Shown: positions 16,518-27,651, numbered from the stretch's first letter. The stretch: 64,000 nt of DNA from Streptomyces mayonensis (GCF_018982965.1 NZ_JACBYP010000024.1:18314-82313), one strand, 5' to 3'. The notes: generated by a model not told the origin, from the letters alone. Numbers and translations: made by a program.

Positions 16518-17591
16518 GTGCCCACTGTGCCCCCGGCCCCGACGGCCGATCGACGGACCACGGTGGACGTGACCGCGCTCCTGGAGCGCGGCCGGACCCT
16601 GACCACGCCGGTCCTGCGGGCGGCCGTCGACCGCCTGGCCCCTCCCATGGACACGGTCGCCGCCTACCACTTCGGCTGGATCGACGCCGCGGGCAACCCC
16701 GCGGAGGGCGACGGCGGCAAGGCCGTCCGGCCCGCACTCGCCGTGCTCTCCGCCGAGGTCACCGGTGCCGCGCCCGAGACCGGCGTGCCCGGCGCGGTGG
16801 CCGTGGAACTGGTCCACAACTTCTCCCTCCTGCACGACGACCTGATGGACGGCGACGAGCAGCGCCGCCACCGCGACACCGTCTGGAAGGTGCACGGCCC
16901 CGCCCAGGCCATCCTGGTCGGCGACGCCCTGTTCGCCCTCGCCAACGAGGTGCTCCTGGAACTGGGCACCGTCGAGGCCGGCCGCGCCACCCGCCGGCTG
17001 ACCAGCGCCACCCGCGCCCTGATCGACGGCCAGGCCCAGGACATCTCCTACGAGCACCGCGACCGGGTCAGCGTCGAGGAGTGCCTGGAGATGGAGGGCA
17101 ACAAGACCGGCGCCCTGCTCGCCTCCGCCAGCTCCATCGGCGCGGTCCTCGGCGGCGCCGACGAGCACACCGCCGACGTCCTGGAGAAGTACGGCTACCA
17201 CCTGGGCCTCGCCTTCCAGGCCGTGGACGACCTGCTGGGCATCTGGGGCGACCCGGACGCCACCGGCAAGCAGACCTGGAGCGACCTGCGTCAGCGCAAG
17301 AAGTCGCTGCCGGTCGTGGCCGCCCTCGCGGCCGGCGGGCCCGCCTCCGAGCGCCTCGGCGAGATCCTCGCCGCCGACGCCAAGACCAGTGACTTCGCGA
17401 ACTTCTCCGAGGAGGAGTTCGCGGCCCGTGCCGCCCTCATCGAGGAAGCGGGCGGGCGGGAGTGGACCGCCGACGAGGCGCGTCGCCAGCACACCATCGC
17501 CATCGAGGCCCTCGACGCCGTCGACATGCCCGACCGGGTGCGGGACATGTTCACGGCCCTCGCGGACTTCGTCGTCGTACGAAAGAGATGA
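16518..17591 (+). CDS. Polyprenyl (farnesyl/geranylgeranyl) diphosphate synthase
   Basis: A 357-residue trans-prenyl transferase. The first Asp-rich motif is LLHDDLMDGDEQRR (DDLMD at 107-111) and the second is FQAVDDLLGIWGD. It makes the prenyl diphosphate used for squalene, most likely farnesyl diphosphate by context; chain length is not secure from sequence. GTG 16518 is preceded by GGAGGAGAGA at ideal spacing. An alternative GTG at 16455 overlapping the hpnE stop would add 21 Pro/Thr-rich residues. Confidence 0.93.
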   Translation: MPTVPPAPTADRRTTVDVTALLERGRTLTTPVLRAAVDRLAPPMDTVAAYHFGWIDAAGNPAEGDGGKAVRPALAVLSAEVTGAAPETGVPGAVAVELVHNFSLLHDDLMDGDEQRRHRDTVWKVHGPAQAILVGDALFALANEVLLELGTVEAGRATRRLTSATRALIDGQAQDISYEHRDRVSVEECLEMEGNKTGALLASASSIGAVLGGADEHTADVLEKYGYHLGLAFQAVDDLLGIWGDPDATGKQTWSDLRQRKKSLPVVAALAAGGPASERLGEILAADAKTSDFANFSEEEFAARAALIEEAGGREWTADEARRQHTIAIEALDAVDMPDRVRDMFTALADFVVVRKR

Positions 17592-17703
17592 TCATTATCG
17601 GTCGAATAGCCCTCGCGTAGTCGCCGGCCGGTGTCGTGGAGACACGAGCACCGGCCGACGGCGGACCCAGCAGACGTATCACACACTGCACGAAGGGGAA
17701 GCC

Positions 17704-19815
17704 ATGACAGCGACGACCGACGGAAGCACCGGGGCCTCCCTGAGGCCCCTGGCAGCCTCGGCCAGCGACACCGACATCACGATCCCCGACACGGCGGCCG
17801 GGGTACCCGAAGCCGCCGCACGCGCCATCCGGCGCGCCACCGACTTCCTGCTGTCCCGGCAGGACGCCCAGGGCTGGTGGAAGGGCGACCTCGACACCAA
17901 CGTCACGATGGACGCCGAGGACCTGCTTCTGCGTCAGTTCCTCGGCATCCAGGACGAGGAGACCACGCGCGCCGCCGCCCTGTTCATCCGCGGCGAGCAG
18001 CGCGAGGACGGCACCTGGGCCACCTTCTACGGCGGCCCCGGCGAACTCTCCACCACCATCGAGGCCTACGTCGCCCTCCGCCTGGCCGGCGACGCGCCCG
18101 ACGCGCCGCACATGGCGCGGGCCTCGGAATGGATCAGGTCCCGCGGCGGCATCGCCTCCGCCAGGGTCTTCACCCGGATCTGGCTGGCCCTGTTCGGCTG
18201 GTGGAAGTGGGAGGACCTGCCCGAACTCCCGCCGGAACTCATCTACTTCCCCACCTGGGTACCGCTCAACATCTACGACTTCGGCTGCTGGGCCCGGCAG
18301 ACCATCGTGCCGCTCACCATCGTCTCCGCGAAGCGGCCGGTGCGGCCCGCGCCCTTCCCGCTGGACGAACTCCACACCGACCCGGCCCGGCCCAACCCGC
18401 AGCGGCCCCTGGCACCGGCGGCCAGCTGGGACGGTGCCTTCCAGCGCATCGACAAGGCCCTGCACGCCTACCGCAAGGTGGCCCCGCGCCGGCTGCGGCG
18501 CGCCGCGATGAACACCGCCGCCCGCTGGATCATCGAGCGGCAGGAGAACGACGGCTGCTGGGGCGGCATCCAGCCCCCCGCCGTCTACTCGGTCATCGCG
18601 CTCTACCTGCTCGGCTACGACCTCGAACACCCCGTGATGCGCGCGGGGCTGGAGTCCCTGGACCGTTTCGCCGTGTGGCGCGAGGACGGGGCCCGGATGA
18701 TCGAGGCCTGTCAGTCCCCGGTGTGGGACACCTGCCTGGCCACCATCGCGCTGGCCGACGCGGGCCTGCCCGAGGACCATCCGCAGCTGGTCAAGGCCTC
18801 CGACTGGATGCTGGGCGAACAGATCGTGCGCCCCGGCGACTGGTCCGTGAAGCGTCCCGGACTCCCGCCGGGCGGCTGGGCGTTCGAGTTCCACAACGAC
18901 AACTACCCCGACATCGACGACACCGCCGAGGTGGTCCTCGCTCTGCGCCGCGTCCGGCACCACGACCCGGAACGGGTGGAGAAGGCGATCGGCCGCGGGG
19001 TGCGCTGGAACCTCGGCATGCAGTCGAAGAACGGCGCGTGGGGCGCCTTCGACGTCGACAACACCAGCGCCTTCCCCAACAGGCTGCCGTTCTGCGACTT
19101 CGGCGAGGTCATCGACCCGCCGTCCGCGGACGTCACCGCGCACGTCGTCGAGATGCTCGCCGTCGAGGGGCTCGCCCACGACCCGCGCACCCGCCGCGGC
19201 ATCCAGTGGCTCCTGGACCACCAGGAGGCGGACGGCTCGTGGTTCGGCCGCTGGGGCGTCAACTACGTCTACGGCACCGGGTCGGTGATCCCCGCCCTGA
19301 CCGCCGCCGGACTGCCCGCCTCGCACCCGGCGATCCGCCGCGCGGTGCGCTGGCTGGAGTCCGTGCAGAACGAGGACGGCGGCTGGGGCGAGGACCTGCG
19401 CTCCTACCGGTACGTCAGGGAGTGGAGCGGCCGGGGCGCCTCGACCGCCTCGCAGACCGGCTGGGCGCTGATGGCCCTGCTGGCGGCGGGGGAGCGGGAG
19501 TCCAAGGCCGTGGAACGCGGCGTCGCATGGCTCGCGGCCACCCAGCGGGAGGACGGCTCCTGGGACGAGCCCTACTTCACGGGCACCGGCTTCCCCTGGG
19601 ACTTCTCCATCAACTACCACCTCTACCGCCAGGTCTTCCCGCTCACCGCCCTCGGCCGGTACGTGCACGGAGAGCCCTTCGCCAAGAGCGCGACCGTGCC
19701 CGCCGTGACGGAGGCCGGGGTGACGGACACCGCCGCGTCCGGGGCGGCGTCCGGGACGCGCGCGTCCGGGGCACCCGTGGCTGAGGCTTCCGTGGCCGAG
19801 GTGAAGGGCCGCTGA
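17704..19815 (+). CDS. shc: Squalene-hopene cyclase
   Basis: A 703-residue monotopic membrane enzyme that cyclises squalene to hopene/hopanol. The catalytic DXDD motif is D403-I-D405-D406 (YPDIDDTAE), and several QW repeats are visible (for example QREDGTWATFYG, QENDGCWGG, QEADGSWFGRWG, QNEDGGWGE, QREDGSWDE). The protein is longer than most homologues because of an N-terminal extension of ~35 residues and a C-terminal Ala/Ser/Gly-rich tail of ~30 residues encoded by short repeats. ATG 17704 follows GAAGGGGAAG. It overlaps the hpnG start by one base. Confidence 0.96.
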   Translation: MTATTDGSTGASLRPLAASASDTDITIPDTAAGVPEAAARAIRRATDFLLSRQDAQGWWKGDLDTNVTMDAEDLLLRQFLGIQDEETTRAAALFIRGEQREDGTWATFYGGPGELSTTIEAYVALRLAGDAPDAPHMARASEWIRSRGGIASARVFTRIWLALFGWWKWEDLPELPPELIYFPTWVPLNIYDFGCWARQTIVPLTIVSAKRPVRPAPFPLDELHTDPARPNPQRPLAPAASWDGAFQRIDKALHAYRKVAPRRLRRAAMNTAARWIIERQENDGCWGGIQPPAVYSVIALYLLGYDLEHPVMRAGLESLDRFAVWREDGARMIEACQSPVWDTCLATIALADAGLPEDHPQLVKASDWMLGEQIVRPGDWSVKRPGLPPGGWAFEFHNDNYPDIDDTAEVVLALRRVRHHDPERVEKAIGRGVRWNLGMQSKNGAWGAFDVDNTSAFPNRLPFCDFGEVIDPPSADVTAHVVEMLAVEGLAHDPRTRRGIQWLLDHQEADGSWFGRWGVNYVYGTGSVIPALTAAGLPASHPAIRRAVRWLESVQNEDGGWGEDLRSYRYVREWSGRGASTASQTGWALMALLAAGERESKAVERGVAWLAATQREDGSWDEPYFTGTGFPWDFSINYHLYRQVFPLTALGRYVHGEPFAKSATVPAVTEAGVTDTAASGAASGTRASGAPVAEASVAEVKGR

Positions 19816-20456
19816 TGACCCCGCAGACCGGCCCGCCCCCGCTGCTGATCGCCTGCGCGCTCGGCATCGAGCACCTCGCCCTGCGCACCGGCGACCGCGG
19901 CGCGGCCGGCGGGCCGGTCACCGTCCTGCGCACCGGCATGGGACCGAAGGCGGCCGAACGCTCGGTCACCCGGGTCCTCGCCGACCCGGCCCTCGGCGGC
20001 GCCGCCGTGCTCGCCACGGGCTTCTGCGCGGGACTGGCCCCCGGCATGCACCCCGGCGACCTGGTCGTCGCCGAGGAGACCCGGGACCCGCGCTCGACCG
20101 TCGCCTGCGTCGCGACCGACCGGCTCGTCAAGGAACTCGCGCGAGCCGTCCCGGGGCGCACCGTCCACACCGGGCCGCTGACCGGCTCCGACCACGTCGT
20201 CCGCGGCCCCGAACGCGCCGATCTGCTCGCGACCGGCGCGATCGCCGTGGACATGGAGTCCGCGGCCACGCTCCTGGGCGCCGTCCGCACGGGCCCGCGC
20301 CCCGTTGCGGCCGTCCGGGTGGTCGTGGACGCTCCAGAACACGAACTCGTCCGGATCGGCACAGTACGCGGTGGAATATCGGCTTTCCGCGTCCTTCGAT
20401 CCGTACTACCCGCATTTTTCGAATGGCACCGTTCTTTGCTGCTCCCCCGGAGGTGA
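19815..20456 (+). CDS. hpnG: Adenosylhopane nucleosidase/phosphorylase HpnG
   Basis: A 213-residue nucleoside phosphorylase-fold protein (MTA/SAH nucleosidase superfamily). Visible features are TGMGPKAAERS, ATGFCAGLAPG, the catalytic-region VDMESAATL and a conserved VVVDAPEHELV. In hopanoid loci HpnG removes adenine from adenosylhopane to give ribosylhopane. It starts with ATG directly at the shc stop and is followed six bases later by hpnH. Confidence 0.9.
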   Translation: MTPQTGPPPLLIACALGIEHLALRTGDRGAAGGPVTVLRTGMGPKAAERSVTRVLADPALGGAAVLATGFCAGLAPGMHPGDLVVAEETRDPRSTVACVATDRLVKELARAVPGRTVHTGPLTGSDHVVRGPERADLLATGAIAVDMESAATLLGAVRTGPRPVAAVRVVVDAPEHELVRIGTVRGGISAFRVLRSVLPAFFEWHRSLLLPRR

Positions 20457-20462
20457 GCCCAG

Positions 20463-21485
20463 ATGGCCATGCCGCTGCGCCAGTCCGTCAAGGTCGCTAC
20501 ATACCTGGCCGAACAGAAGATTCGCCGACGGGACAAGTTCCCGCTCATCGTGGAGCTGGAGCCGCTCTTCGCCTGCAACCTGAAGTGCGAGGGGTGCGGC
20601 AAGATCCAGCACCCCGCCGGAGTCCTCAAGCAGCGCATGCCGGTCGCACAGGCCGTCGGAGCGGTGCTCGAGTCCGGTGCGCCGATGGTCTCCATCGCCG
20701 GCGGCGAGCCCCTGATGCACCCGCAGATCGACGAGATCGTGCGGCAGTTGGTGGCCAAGCGGAAGTACGTCTTCCTGTGCACCAACGCCCTGCTCATGCG
20801 CAAGAAGATGGACAAGTTCAAGCCCTCGCCCTACTTCGCCTTCGCGGTGCACATCGACGGGCTGCGCGAGCGGCACGACGAGTCCGTGGCGAAGGAGGGC
20901 GTGTTCGACGAGGCCGTGGAGGCCATCAAGGAGGCCAAGCGGCGCGGCTTCCGGGTGACCACCAACTCGACCTTCTTCAACACCGACACCCCGCAGACCA
21001 TCGTCGAGGTGCTCAACTTCCTCAACGACGACCTCAAGGTCGACGAGATGATGATCTCGCCCGCCTACGCCTACGAGAAGGCGCCCGACCAGGAGCACTT
21101 CCTGGGCGTGGAGCAGACCCGCGAGCTGTTCAAGAAGGCCTTCTCCGGCGGCAACCGGGCCCGCTGGCGGCTCAACCACTCCCCGCTGTTCCTCGACTTC
21201 CTCGAGGGCAAGGTCGACTTCCCGTGCACCGCCTGGGCGATCCCGAACTACTCCCTCTTCGGCTGGCAGCGCCCCTGCTACCTGATGAGCGACGGATACG
21301 TGCCCACGTACCGGGAGCTGATCGAGAAGACCGACTGGGACAAGTACGGCCGCGGCAAGGACCCGCGCTGCGACAACTGCATGGCGCACTGCGGCTACGA
21401 GCCCACCGCCGTCCTGGCCACCATGGGATCGCTCAAGGAGTCCCTGCGCGCCATGCGCGAGACCGTCTCCTCGAACCGGGAGTGA
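20463..21485 (+). CDS. hpnH: Radical SAM adenosylhopane synthase HpnH
   Basis: A 340-residue radical SAM enzyme that joins the 5'-deoxyadenosyl group to diploptene, the first step of hopanoid side-chain growth. The iron-sulfur motif is C38-N-L-K-C42-E-G-C45, followed by the SAM-binding [15 protein letters not shown]-terminal Cys cluster ([12 protein letters not shown]) is also present. It starts at ATG 20463 after GGAGGTGAGCC. Confidence 0.95.
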   Translation: MAMPLRQSVKVATYLAEQKIRRRDKFPLIVELEPLFACNLKCEGCGKIQHPAGVLKQRMPVAQAVGAVLESGAPMVSIAGGEPLMHPQIDEIVRQLVAKRKYVFLCTNALLMRKKMDKFKPSPYFAFAVHIDGLRERHDESVAKEGVFDEAVEAIKEAKRRGFRVTTNSTFFNTDTPQTIVEVLNFLNDDLKVDEMMISPAYAYEKAPDQEHFLGVEQTRELFKKAFSGGNRARWRLNHSPLFLDFLEGKVDFPCTAWAIPNYSLFGWQRPCYLMSDGYVPTYRELIEKTDWDKYGRGKDPRCDNCMAHCGYEPTAVLATMGSLKESLRAMRETVSSNRE

Positions 21486-21489
21486 CGCG

Positions 21490-22644
<1,155 letters not shown>

Positions 22645-22672
22645 AGCACCACGGACCGAAGGGGGCCCGAGC

Positions 22673-24637
22673 GTGACGATTCTGGAGAGCATCCGGGGAC
22701 CACGCGACCTGAAGGCGCTGTCCGAGGCGGAACTCGGTGAACTGTCCGACGAGATACGTGACTTCCTGGTGCATGCGGTCGCCCGCACCGGCGGTCACCT
22801 CGGACCCAACCTCGGCGTGGTGGAACTCACCGTCGCCCTGCACCGGGTCTTCGAGTCGCCGGACGACCGCATCCTGTGGGACACCGGCCACCAGAGCTAC
22901 GTGCACAAACTCCTGACCGGACGCCAGGACTTCTCCAAACTGCGCAGCAAGGGCGGCCTGTCCGGCTACCCCTCGCGCGAGGAGTCCGAGCACGACGTCA
23001 TCGAGAACAGCCACGCCTCCACCGTCCTCGGCTGGGCCGACGGCCTCGCCAAGGCCCGCCAGGTGCAGGGGGAGCGCAGCCACGTCGTCGCCGTCATCGG
23101 TGACGGAGCGCTCACCGGCGGCATGGCCTGGGAGGCCCTGAACAACATCGCGGCGGCCAGGGACCGGCCGCTGATCGTCGTCGTCAACGACAACGAACGC
23201 TCGTACGCGCCGACCATCGGCGGCCTCGCCAACCACCTCGCGACCCTGCGCACCACCGACGGCTACGAGCGGATGCTGGCCTGGGGCAAGGACGTCCTCC
23301 AGCGCACACCCGTGGTCGGCAACACCGTGTACGAGGCCCTGCACGGCGCCAAGAAGGGGTTCAAGGACGCCTTCGCCCCGCAGGGGCTCTTCGAGGACCT
23401 GGGGCTGAAGTACCTCGGCCCGATCGACGGGCACGACATCGGCGCCGTCGAATCGGCGCTCAGGCGTGCGAAACGCTTCCACGGGCCGGTCCTTGTGCAC
23501 TGCCTCACCGAGAAGGGCCGCGGCTACGAGCCGGCGCTGCGCGACGAGGAGGACCACTTCCACACGGTCGGGGTGATGGACCCGCTGACCTGCGAGCCGC
23601 TCAGCCCGTCCAACGGGCCGTCCTGGACCTCGGTGTTCGGCGAGGAGATCGTCCGTATCGGCGAGGAGCGCGACGACGTGGTGGCGATCACCGCCGCCAT
23701 GCTGCACCCCGTCGGCCTGGGGCCCTTCGCCGAACGGTTCCCCGACCGGGTCTGGGACGTCGGCATCGCCGAGCAGCACGCGGCCGTGTCCGCCGCCGGA
23801 CTCGCCACCGGCGGACTGCACCCGGTCGTCTCCGTCTACGCCACCTTCCTCAACCGGGCCTTCGACCAGCTCCTGATGGACGTGGCACTGCACCGTTGCG
23901 GCGTCACCTTCGTTCTGGACCGGGCGGGCGTCACCGGTGCCGACGGCCCCTCGCACAACGGCATGTGGGACATGTCCGTGCTCCAGGTCGTCCCCGGGCT
24001 GCGCATCGCGGCCCCGCGCGACGCCGACCAACTGCGCGCCCAGCTGCGCGAGGCGGTCGCCGTCGACGACGCGCCGACGCTGGTGCGCTTCCCGAAGGAG
24101 TCCGTCGGACCCGCCGTACCCGCCGTGGACCGGATCGGCGGCCTGGACGTCCTGCACGCCGCGGACCGGCCGCAGGTGCTGCTCGTGGCCGTCGGCGTGA
24201 TGGCGCCGGTCTGCCTCGGTGCCGCCGAGCTGCTTCAGGCCCGCGGCATCGGCTGCACCGTCGTCGACCCGCGCTGGGTCAAACCCGTCGACCCCGCGCT
24301 CGCCCCGCTCGCGGCCCGGCACCGTCTGGTGGCCGTCGTGGAGGACAACAGCCGCGCGGCCGGGGTCGGTTCGGCGGTGGCACTGGCACTCGGCGACGCC
24401 GAGGTCGACGTCCCCGTACGCCGCTTCGGCATCCCCGAGCAGTTCCTCGCGCACGCCAAGCGCGCAGAGGTGCTCGCGGACATCGGCCTCACCCCGGTCG
24501 ACGTCGCCGGGCGGATCAGCGCCGGCCTGGCCCTCGCCGAAGGCGGCGGGGAACAGGCCGGGGAAGAGGCCGGGGAAGAGGCAGTGGAACAGTCCGGCGA
24601 CCGACGGATCGTCGTGCCAGCGCAAGGAGAGAACTGA
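22673..24637 (+). CDS. dxs: 1-deoxy-D-xylulose-5-phosphate synthase
   Basis: A 654-residue thiamine-diphosphate transketolase-fold enzyme catalysing the first MEP step from pyruvate and glyceraldehyde-3-phosphate. The motifs are [34 protein letters not shown] with the downstream NDN, and [14 protein letters not shown] in the second domain. The last ~25 residues are a Glu/Gly/Ala-rich repeat tail encoded by GCCGGGGAAGAG tandem units, absent from typical Dxs. GTG 22673 follows GAAGGGGG. Confidence 0.95.
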   Translation: MTILESIRGPRDLKALSEAELGELSDEIRDFLVHAVARTGGHLGPNLGVVELTVALHRVFESPDDRILWDTGHQSYVHKLLTGRQDFSKLRSKGGLSGYPSREESEHDVIENSHASTVLGWADGLAKARQVQGERSHVVAVIGDGALTGGMAWEALNNIAAARDRPLIVVVNDNERSYAPTIGGLANHLATLRTTDGYERMLAWGKDVLQRTPVVGNTVYEALHGAKKGFKDAFAPQGLFEDLGLKYLGPIDGHDIGAVESALRRAKRFHGPVLVHCLTEKGRGYEPALRDEEDHFHTVGVMDPLTCEPLSPSNGPSWTSVFGEEIVRIGEERDDVVAITAAMLHPVGLGPFAERFPDRVWDVGIAEQHAAVSAAGLATGGLHPVVSVYATFLNRAFDQLLMDVALHRCGVTFVLDRAGVTGADGPSHNGMWDMSVLQVVPGLRIAAPRDADQLRAQLREAVAVDDAPTLVRFPKESVGPAVPAVDRIGGLDVLHAADRPQVLLVAVGVMAPVCLGAAELLQARGIGCTVVDPRWVKPVDPALAPLAARHRLVAVVEDNSRAAGVGSAVALALGDAEVDVPVRRFGIPEQFLAHAKRAEVLADIGLTPVDVAGRISAGLALAEGGGEQAGEEAGEEAVEQSGDRRIVVPAQGEN

Positions 24638-26023
24638 ATGACCAAGGAGTTCGACCTCGCCACGCTCCTGGCCGAGCGCGGGGGCGAGCGGTACGAGCTG
24701 CACGCCAAGCACCTCAACCACCAGCTGCCGCGCATGCTGCACACCATCGGCTTCGACAAGGTCTACGAGCGGGCCGAGGGCGCGCACTTCTGGGACGCGG
24801 ACGGCAACGACTACCTGGACATGCTCGCCGGGTTCGCGGTCATGGGACTGGGCCGCCACCACCCGGTCGTCCGCAAGGCGCTGCACGACGTACTCGACGC
24901 CTCACTGGCCGACCTGACGCGTTTCGACTGCCCGCCGCTGCCCGGACTGCTGGCCGAGAAGCTGCTCTCCTACAGCCCGCACCTGGACCGGGTCTTCTTC
25001 GGCAACAGCGGCACCGAGGCCGTGGAGACCGCCCTCAAGTTCGCCCGGTACGCGACCGGCAGACAGCGGATCCTGTACTGCTCGCACGCCTTCCACGGAC
25101 TGACCACCGGCTCCCTCTCCGTCAACGGCGAGGACGGTTTCCGCAAGGGCTTCGCGCCCCTGCTCCCGGACACCGCCGTCCCGCTCGGCGACCTGGACGC
25201 CCTGGCACGGGAGCTGAAGAAGGGCGACGTGGCCGCGCTGATCGTGGAGCCGGTCCAGGGCAAGGGCGTGCACGAGGCCCCGCCCGGCTATCTCCGTGCC
25301 GCGCAGGAGCTGCTGCACCGGCACAAGGCGCTGCTGATCGCCGACGAGGTGCAGACGGGACTCGGCCGCACCGGGAAGTTCTACGCATACCAGCACGACG
25401 ACGGGGTGGAGCCCGACCTGGTCTGCGTCGCCAAGGCGCTGTCCGGCGGATACGTGCCGGTGGGGGCCACCCTGGGCAAGGAGTGGATCTTCCAGAAGGT
25501 GTACTCCTCGATGGACCGCGTGCAGGTCCACTCGGCGAGCTTCGGGTCCAACGCGCAGGCCATGGCCGCCGGGCTCGCCGTGCTGTCCGTGATGGAGAAC
25601 GAGGAGATCGTGGCGAACGCCGCCGCGGTCGGCGAGCGGCTGAAGTCGCGGCTGGCCGGGCTGGTGGACCGCTACGAACTGCTCGCCGACGTCCGGGGCC
25701 GGGGCCTGATGATCGGCATCGAGTTCGGCCGGCCCAGGTCCCTGAAGCTGCGCAGCCGCTGGACCATGCTGCAGACCGCGCGCAAGGGCCTGTTCGCGCA
25801 GATGGTGGTCGTGCCGCTGCTGCAACGGCACCGGATCCTGACCCAGGTGTCCGGCGACCACCTGGAGGTGATCAAGCTGATCCCGCCGCTGATCGTCGAC
25901 ACCGACGACGCCGACCGGTTCGTCGACGCCTTCACGGAGGTGATGGAGGACGCGCACCATGGCGGTGGCCTGATGTGGGACTTCGGCAAGACCCTCGTCA
26001 AGCAGGCGGTCGCCAACCGCTGA
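24638..26023 (+). CDS. hpnO: Hopanoid aminotransferase HpnO
   Basis: A 461-residue class-III PLP aminotransferase. Visible motifs are FGNSGTEAVETALKFARY, SHAFHGLTTGSLS, LIADEVQTGLGRTG and the PLP-lysine segment CVAKALSGGYVPVGA. In hopanoid clusters this enzyme aminates the ribosylhopane-derived aldehyde to aminobacteriohopanetriol. It starts one base after the dxs stop with a GGAGAG Shine-Dalgarno and is the last gene of the operon. Confidence 0.9.
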   Translation: MTKEFDLATLLAERGGERYELHAKHLNHQLPRMLHTIGFDKVYERAEGAHFWDADGNDYLDMLAGFAVMGLGRHHPVVRKALHDVLDASLADLTRFDCPPLPGLLAEKLLSYSPHLDRVFFGNSGTEAVETALKFARYATGRQRILYCSHAFHGLTTGSLSVNGEDGFRKGFAPLLPDTAVPLGDLDALARELKKGDVAALIVEPVQGKGVHEAPPGYLRAAQELLHRHKALLIADEVQTGLGRTGKFYAYQHDDGVEPDLVCVAKALSGGYVPVGATLGKEWIFQKVYSSMDRVQVHSASFGSNAQAMAAGLAVLSVMENEEIVANAAAVGERLKSRLAGLVDRYELLADVRGRGLMIGIEFGRPRSLKLRSRWTMLQTARKGLFAQMVVVPLLQRHRILTQVSGDHLEVIKLIPPLIVDTDDADRFVDAFTEVMEDAHHGGGLMWDFGKTLVKQAVANR

Positions 26024-26052
26024 GCCGGGGCCCTGCCCCACGACCAGGCTCT

Positions 26053-26087
26053 TTACCTGAGAGGCAAGAAATTTGCCCGCTAGGCAA
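26053..26087 (+). promoter_or_regulatory. Helically phased half-site array upstream of the XRE-cupin gene
   Basis: Four five-base half-sites occur every ten bases: TTACC (26053), GGCAA (26063), TTGCC (26073) and GGCAA (26083). Adjacent pairs form overlapping inverted repeats with 5-base spacers. The array ends 20 bases before the XRE-cupin start codon, so autoregulation is the simplest reading. Confidence 0.65.
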
Positions 26088-26107
26088 TATTGAGGCTGAA
26101 TGGAGGC

Positions 26108-26722
26108 ATGAGCTCCTCCGAGACCGGCCCGGACGAAGGGGCGGTCGCCGTCGTCGCTCCCCAGCTGCGTGAGCTGCGACGGCGGGCGGCCCTGACCCTG
26201 GAGGCCGCGGCCCGCTCCGCCGGGCTGTCGCCCGCCCACCTCTCCCGCCTGGAGACCGGCCGGCGGCAGCCCTCGCTGCCCATGCTGCTCTCCCTCGCCC
26301 GGGTCTACGGTACGACCGTCGCCGAGCTGCTCGGCGAGACGACCGCCGACCGGGACGCCGTCGTGCGCGCCGCCGACATGGAGCCCACCGCCGCCGGCGG
26401 CTGGACGTACTGGCGGGCAGGGGGCCCTGGACGCGGCATGCAGACCCTGCGCGTCCGGGTGCCCTACGGCTCACAGGGCGACATCGTGCGGGTCCATCCC
26501 GGCGAGGAGTGGCTGTACGTCCTCAAGGGCCGCCTGCGGCTGCGCCTCGGGGACACCGAGCACCGGCTCGCCGCCGGAGACAGCGCGCACTTCGACTCCC
26601 TGACCCCGCACCGGATCGCCGCGCGGGACGCCGACGGGGTCGAGCTGCTCTTCGTCCACACCCTGCTGCAGAGCCCGACGGCCACGCTGTGCCTCGGCCC
26701 GACCCCCGGAGAGATGCCATGA
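26108..26722 (+). CDS. XRE-family transcriptional regulator with cupin domain
   Basis: A 204-residue regulator with an N-terminal helix-turn-helix (LRELRRRAALTLEAAARSAGLSPAHLSRLETGRRQPSLP split over two motifs, residues ~17-60) and a C-terminal cupin barrel (VHPGEEWLYVLKGRLRLRLG, AHFDSLTPHRIAA, residues ~100-190). Such proteins sense small ligands and usually repress a nearby operon. GGAGG is only one base from ATG 26108; TTG 26090 is in frame, so the start is not settled. It overlaps the next small membrane-protein gene by four bases. It may control that gene, itself, or the hopanoid operon just upstream. Confidence 0.88.
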   Translation: MSSSETGPDEGAVAVVAPQLRELRRRAALTLEAAARSAGLSPAHLSRLETGRRQPSLPMLLSLARVYGTTVAELLGETTADRDAVVRAADMEPTAAGGWTYWRAGGPGRGMQTLRVRVPYGSQGDIVRVHPGEEWLYVLKGRLRLRLGDTEHRLAAGDSAHFDSLTPHRIAARDADGVELLFVHTLLQSPTATLCLGPTPGEMP

Positions 26723-26847
26723 GCAGCATCCAGGACAAGTTCCCGCGTGCCCTGTGGGTGCGTCTGTTCATCTACATCGCCCTCGGGCACGTCTTCGGCG
26801 GCTTCCTCTACCTGCTGTTCGAGGTCGGGGCCAACTCCGCGAAGTAG
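26719..26847 (+). CDS. Small single-pass membrane protein (DUF6126-like)
   Basis: A 42-residue protein with basic N-terminal FPRALWVRL followed by one hydrophobic helix (FIYIALGHVFGGFLYLLF) and a short acidic tail. It resembles the Streptomyces family DUF6126, which commonly follows XRE-cupin regulators (from memory). The ATGA overlap with the regulator supports translation. Function unknown. Confidence 0.75.
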   Translation: MSSIQDKFPRALWVRLFIYIALGHVFGGFLYLLFEVGANSAK

Positions 26848-26853
26848 CCCGGC

Positions 26854-27651
26854 TCAGTCCAGCATCCGGCCGCGCAGCCGCTCCCGGGTCTCCGGCGTCA
26901 GGCGCAGGCCCTTCTCCAGATACGCGTCGACACCGCCCCAGGTCTCCTCGACGGTGTCGAAGGCCGCCGTCAGGTACGCGGTGCGGGCGTCGAAGAGCGG
27001 GCTGAGCAGCTCCATGACCTCGGGAGAGTAGGCCGAGGCGGCGGAACCGCTGCGGCGCACCCGGTAGCGGCGGTGCGTGGCGTTCGACTTCAGGTAGTCC
27101 TCGACGACGGCTTCGCGCTCGACGCCGAGGGCGAGCAGGGTGACCGCGACGGACAGGCCCGCGCGGTCCTTGCCGGCCGAGCAGTGCATCAGGGCGGGGA
27201 CGCTGTCCTGCGCGAGTGCGTGCAGCACCCGGGAGTGCTCCGCCGTACGCTCCTTGATGATCCTCCGGTAGGAGTCGGTCATCCGGTCGGCGCCCTTGTC
27301 GCCGGAGAGGATCCCGCGCAGCTGGTCGAGGTCGCCGTCGCGGACCATCGCCCAGAACTCGGCGCCGTCGGCCGGGTCGCTCAGCGGCAGGTTCACGTTG
27401 CGCACGCCCGGCAGTCCGACGTCGGGGCCCTCCAGCCGCTGGTCGGCCGCGTTGCGGAAGTCGAAGACCGTGTGCAGACCCAGGGAGGCCAGGAAGACGG
27501 CGTCCTCGGCGGTCGCGTGCGCGAGGTGGCCGCTGCGGAACAGCACCCCCTGCCGCACCCGCCGTCCGTCCACGGTCGGCAGGCCGCCCAGGTCCCGGAG
27601 ATTGCGCACACCGGTCAGCTCGGGCTCGGTCGAGGGGACCTGCTGCGTCAC
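26854..27651 (-). CDS. Tyrosine-protein phosphatase-like protein
   Basis: A 265-residue protein of the bacterial DSP/tyrosine phosphatase type (Y_phosphatase3). The P-loop is MHCSAGKDRAG with nucleophile Cys157 and Arg163. The upstream acidic region VFDFRNAADQRLEG and the N-terminal GVRNLRDLGG are characteristic of this family, whose members dephosphorylate proteins or phosphoinositides. GTG 27651 was chosen (GGGAGGAG five bases upstream); the longer frame from 27717 adds an Arg-rich unlikely leader. It converges with the membrane-protein gene with only six bases between. Confidence 0.88.
   Translation of the reverse strand: MTQQVPSTEPELTGVRNLRDLGGLPTVDGRRVRQGVLFRSGHLAHATAEDAVFLASLGLHTVFDFRNAADQRLEGPDVGLPGVRNVNLPLSDPADGAEFWAMVRDGDLDQLRGILSGDKGADRMTDSYRRIIKERTAEHSRVLHALAQDSVPALMHCSAGKDRAGLSVAVTLLALGVEREAVVEDYLKSNATHRRYRVRRSGSAASAYSPEVMELLSPLFDARTAYLTAAFDTVEETWGGVDAYLEKGLRLTPETRERLRGRMLD

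Noticed and set aside
17551..19668. A 705-codon minus-strand frame opposite squalene-hopene cyclase
   Set aside because: Shadow frame; the plus strand has the DXDD and QW motifs.
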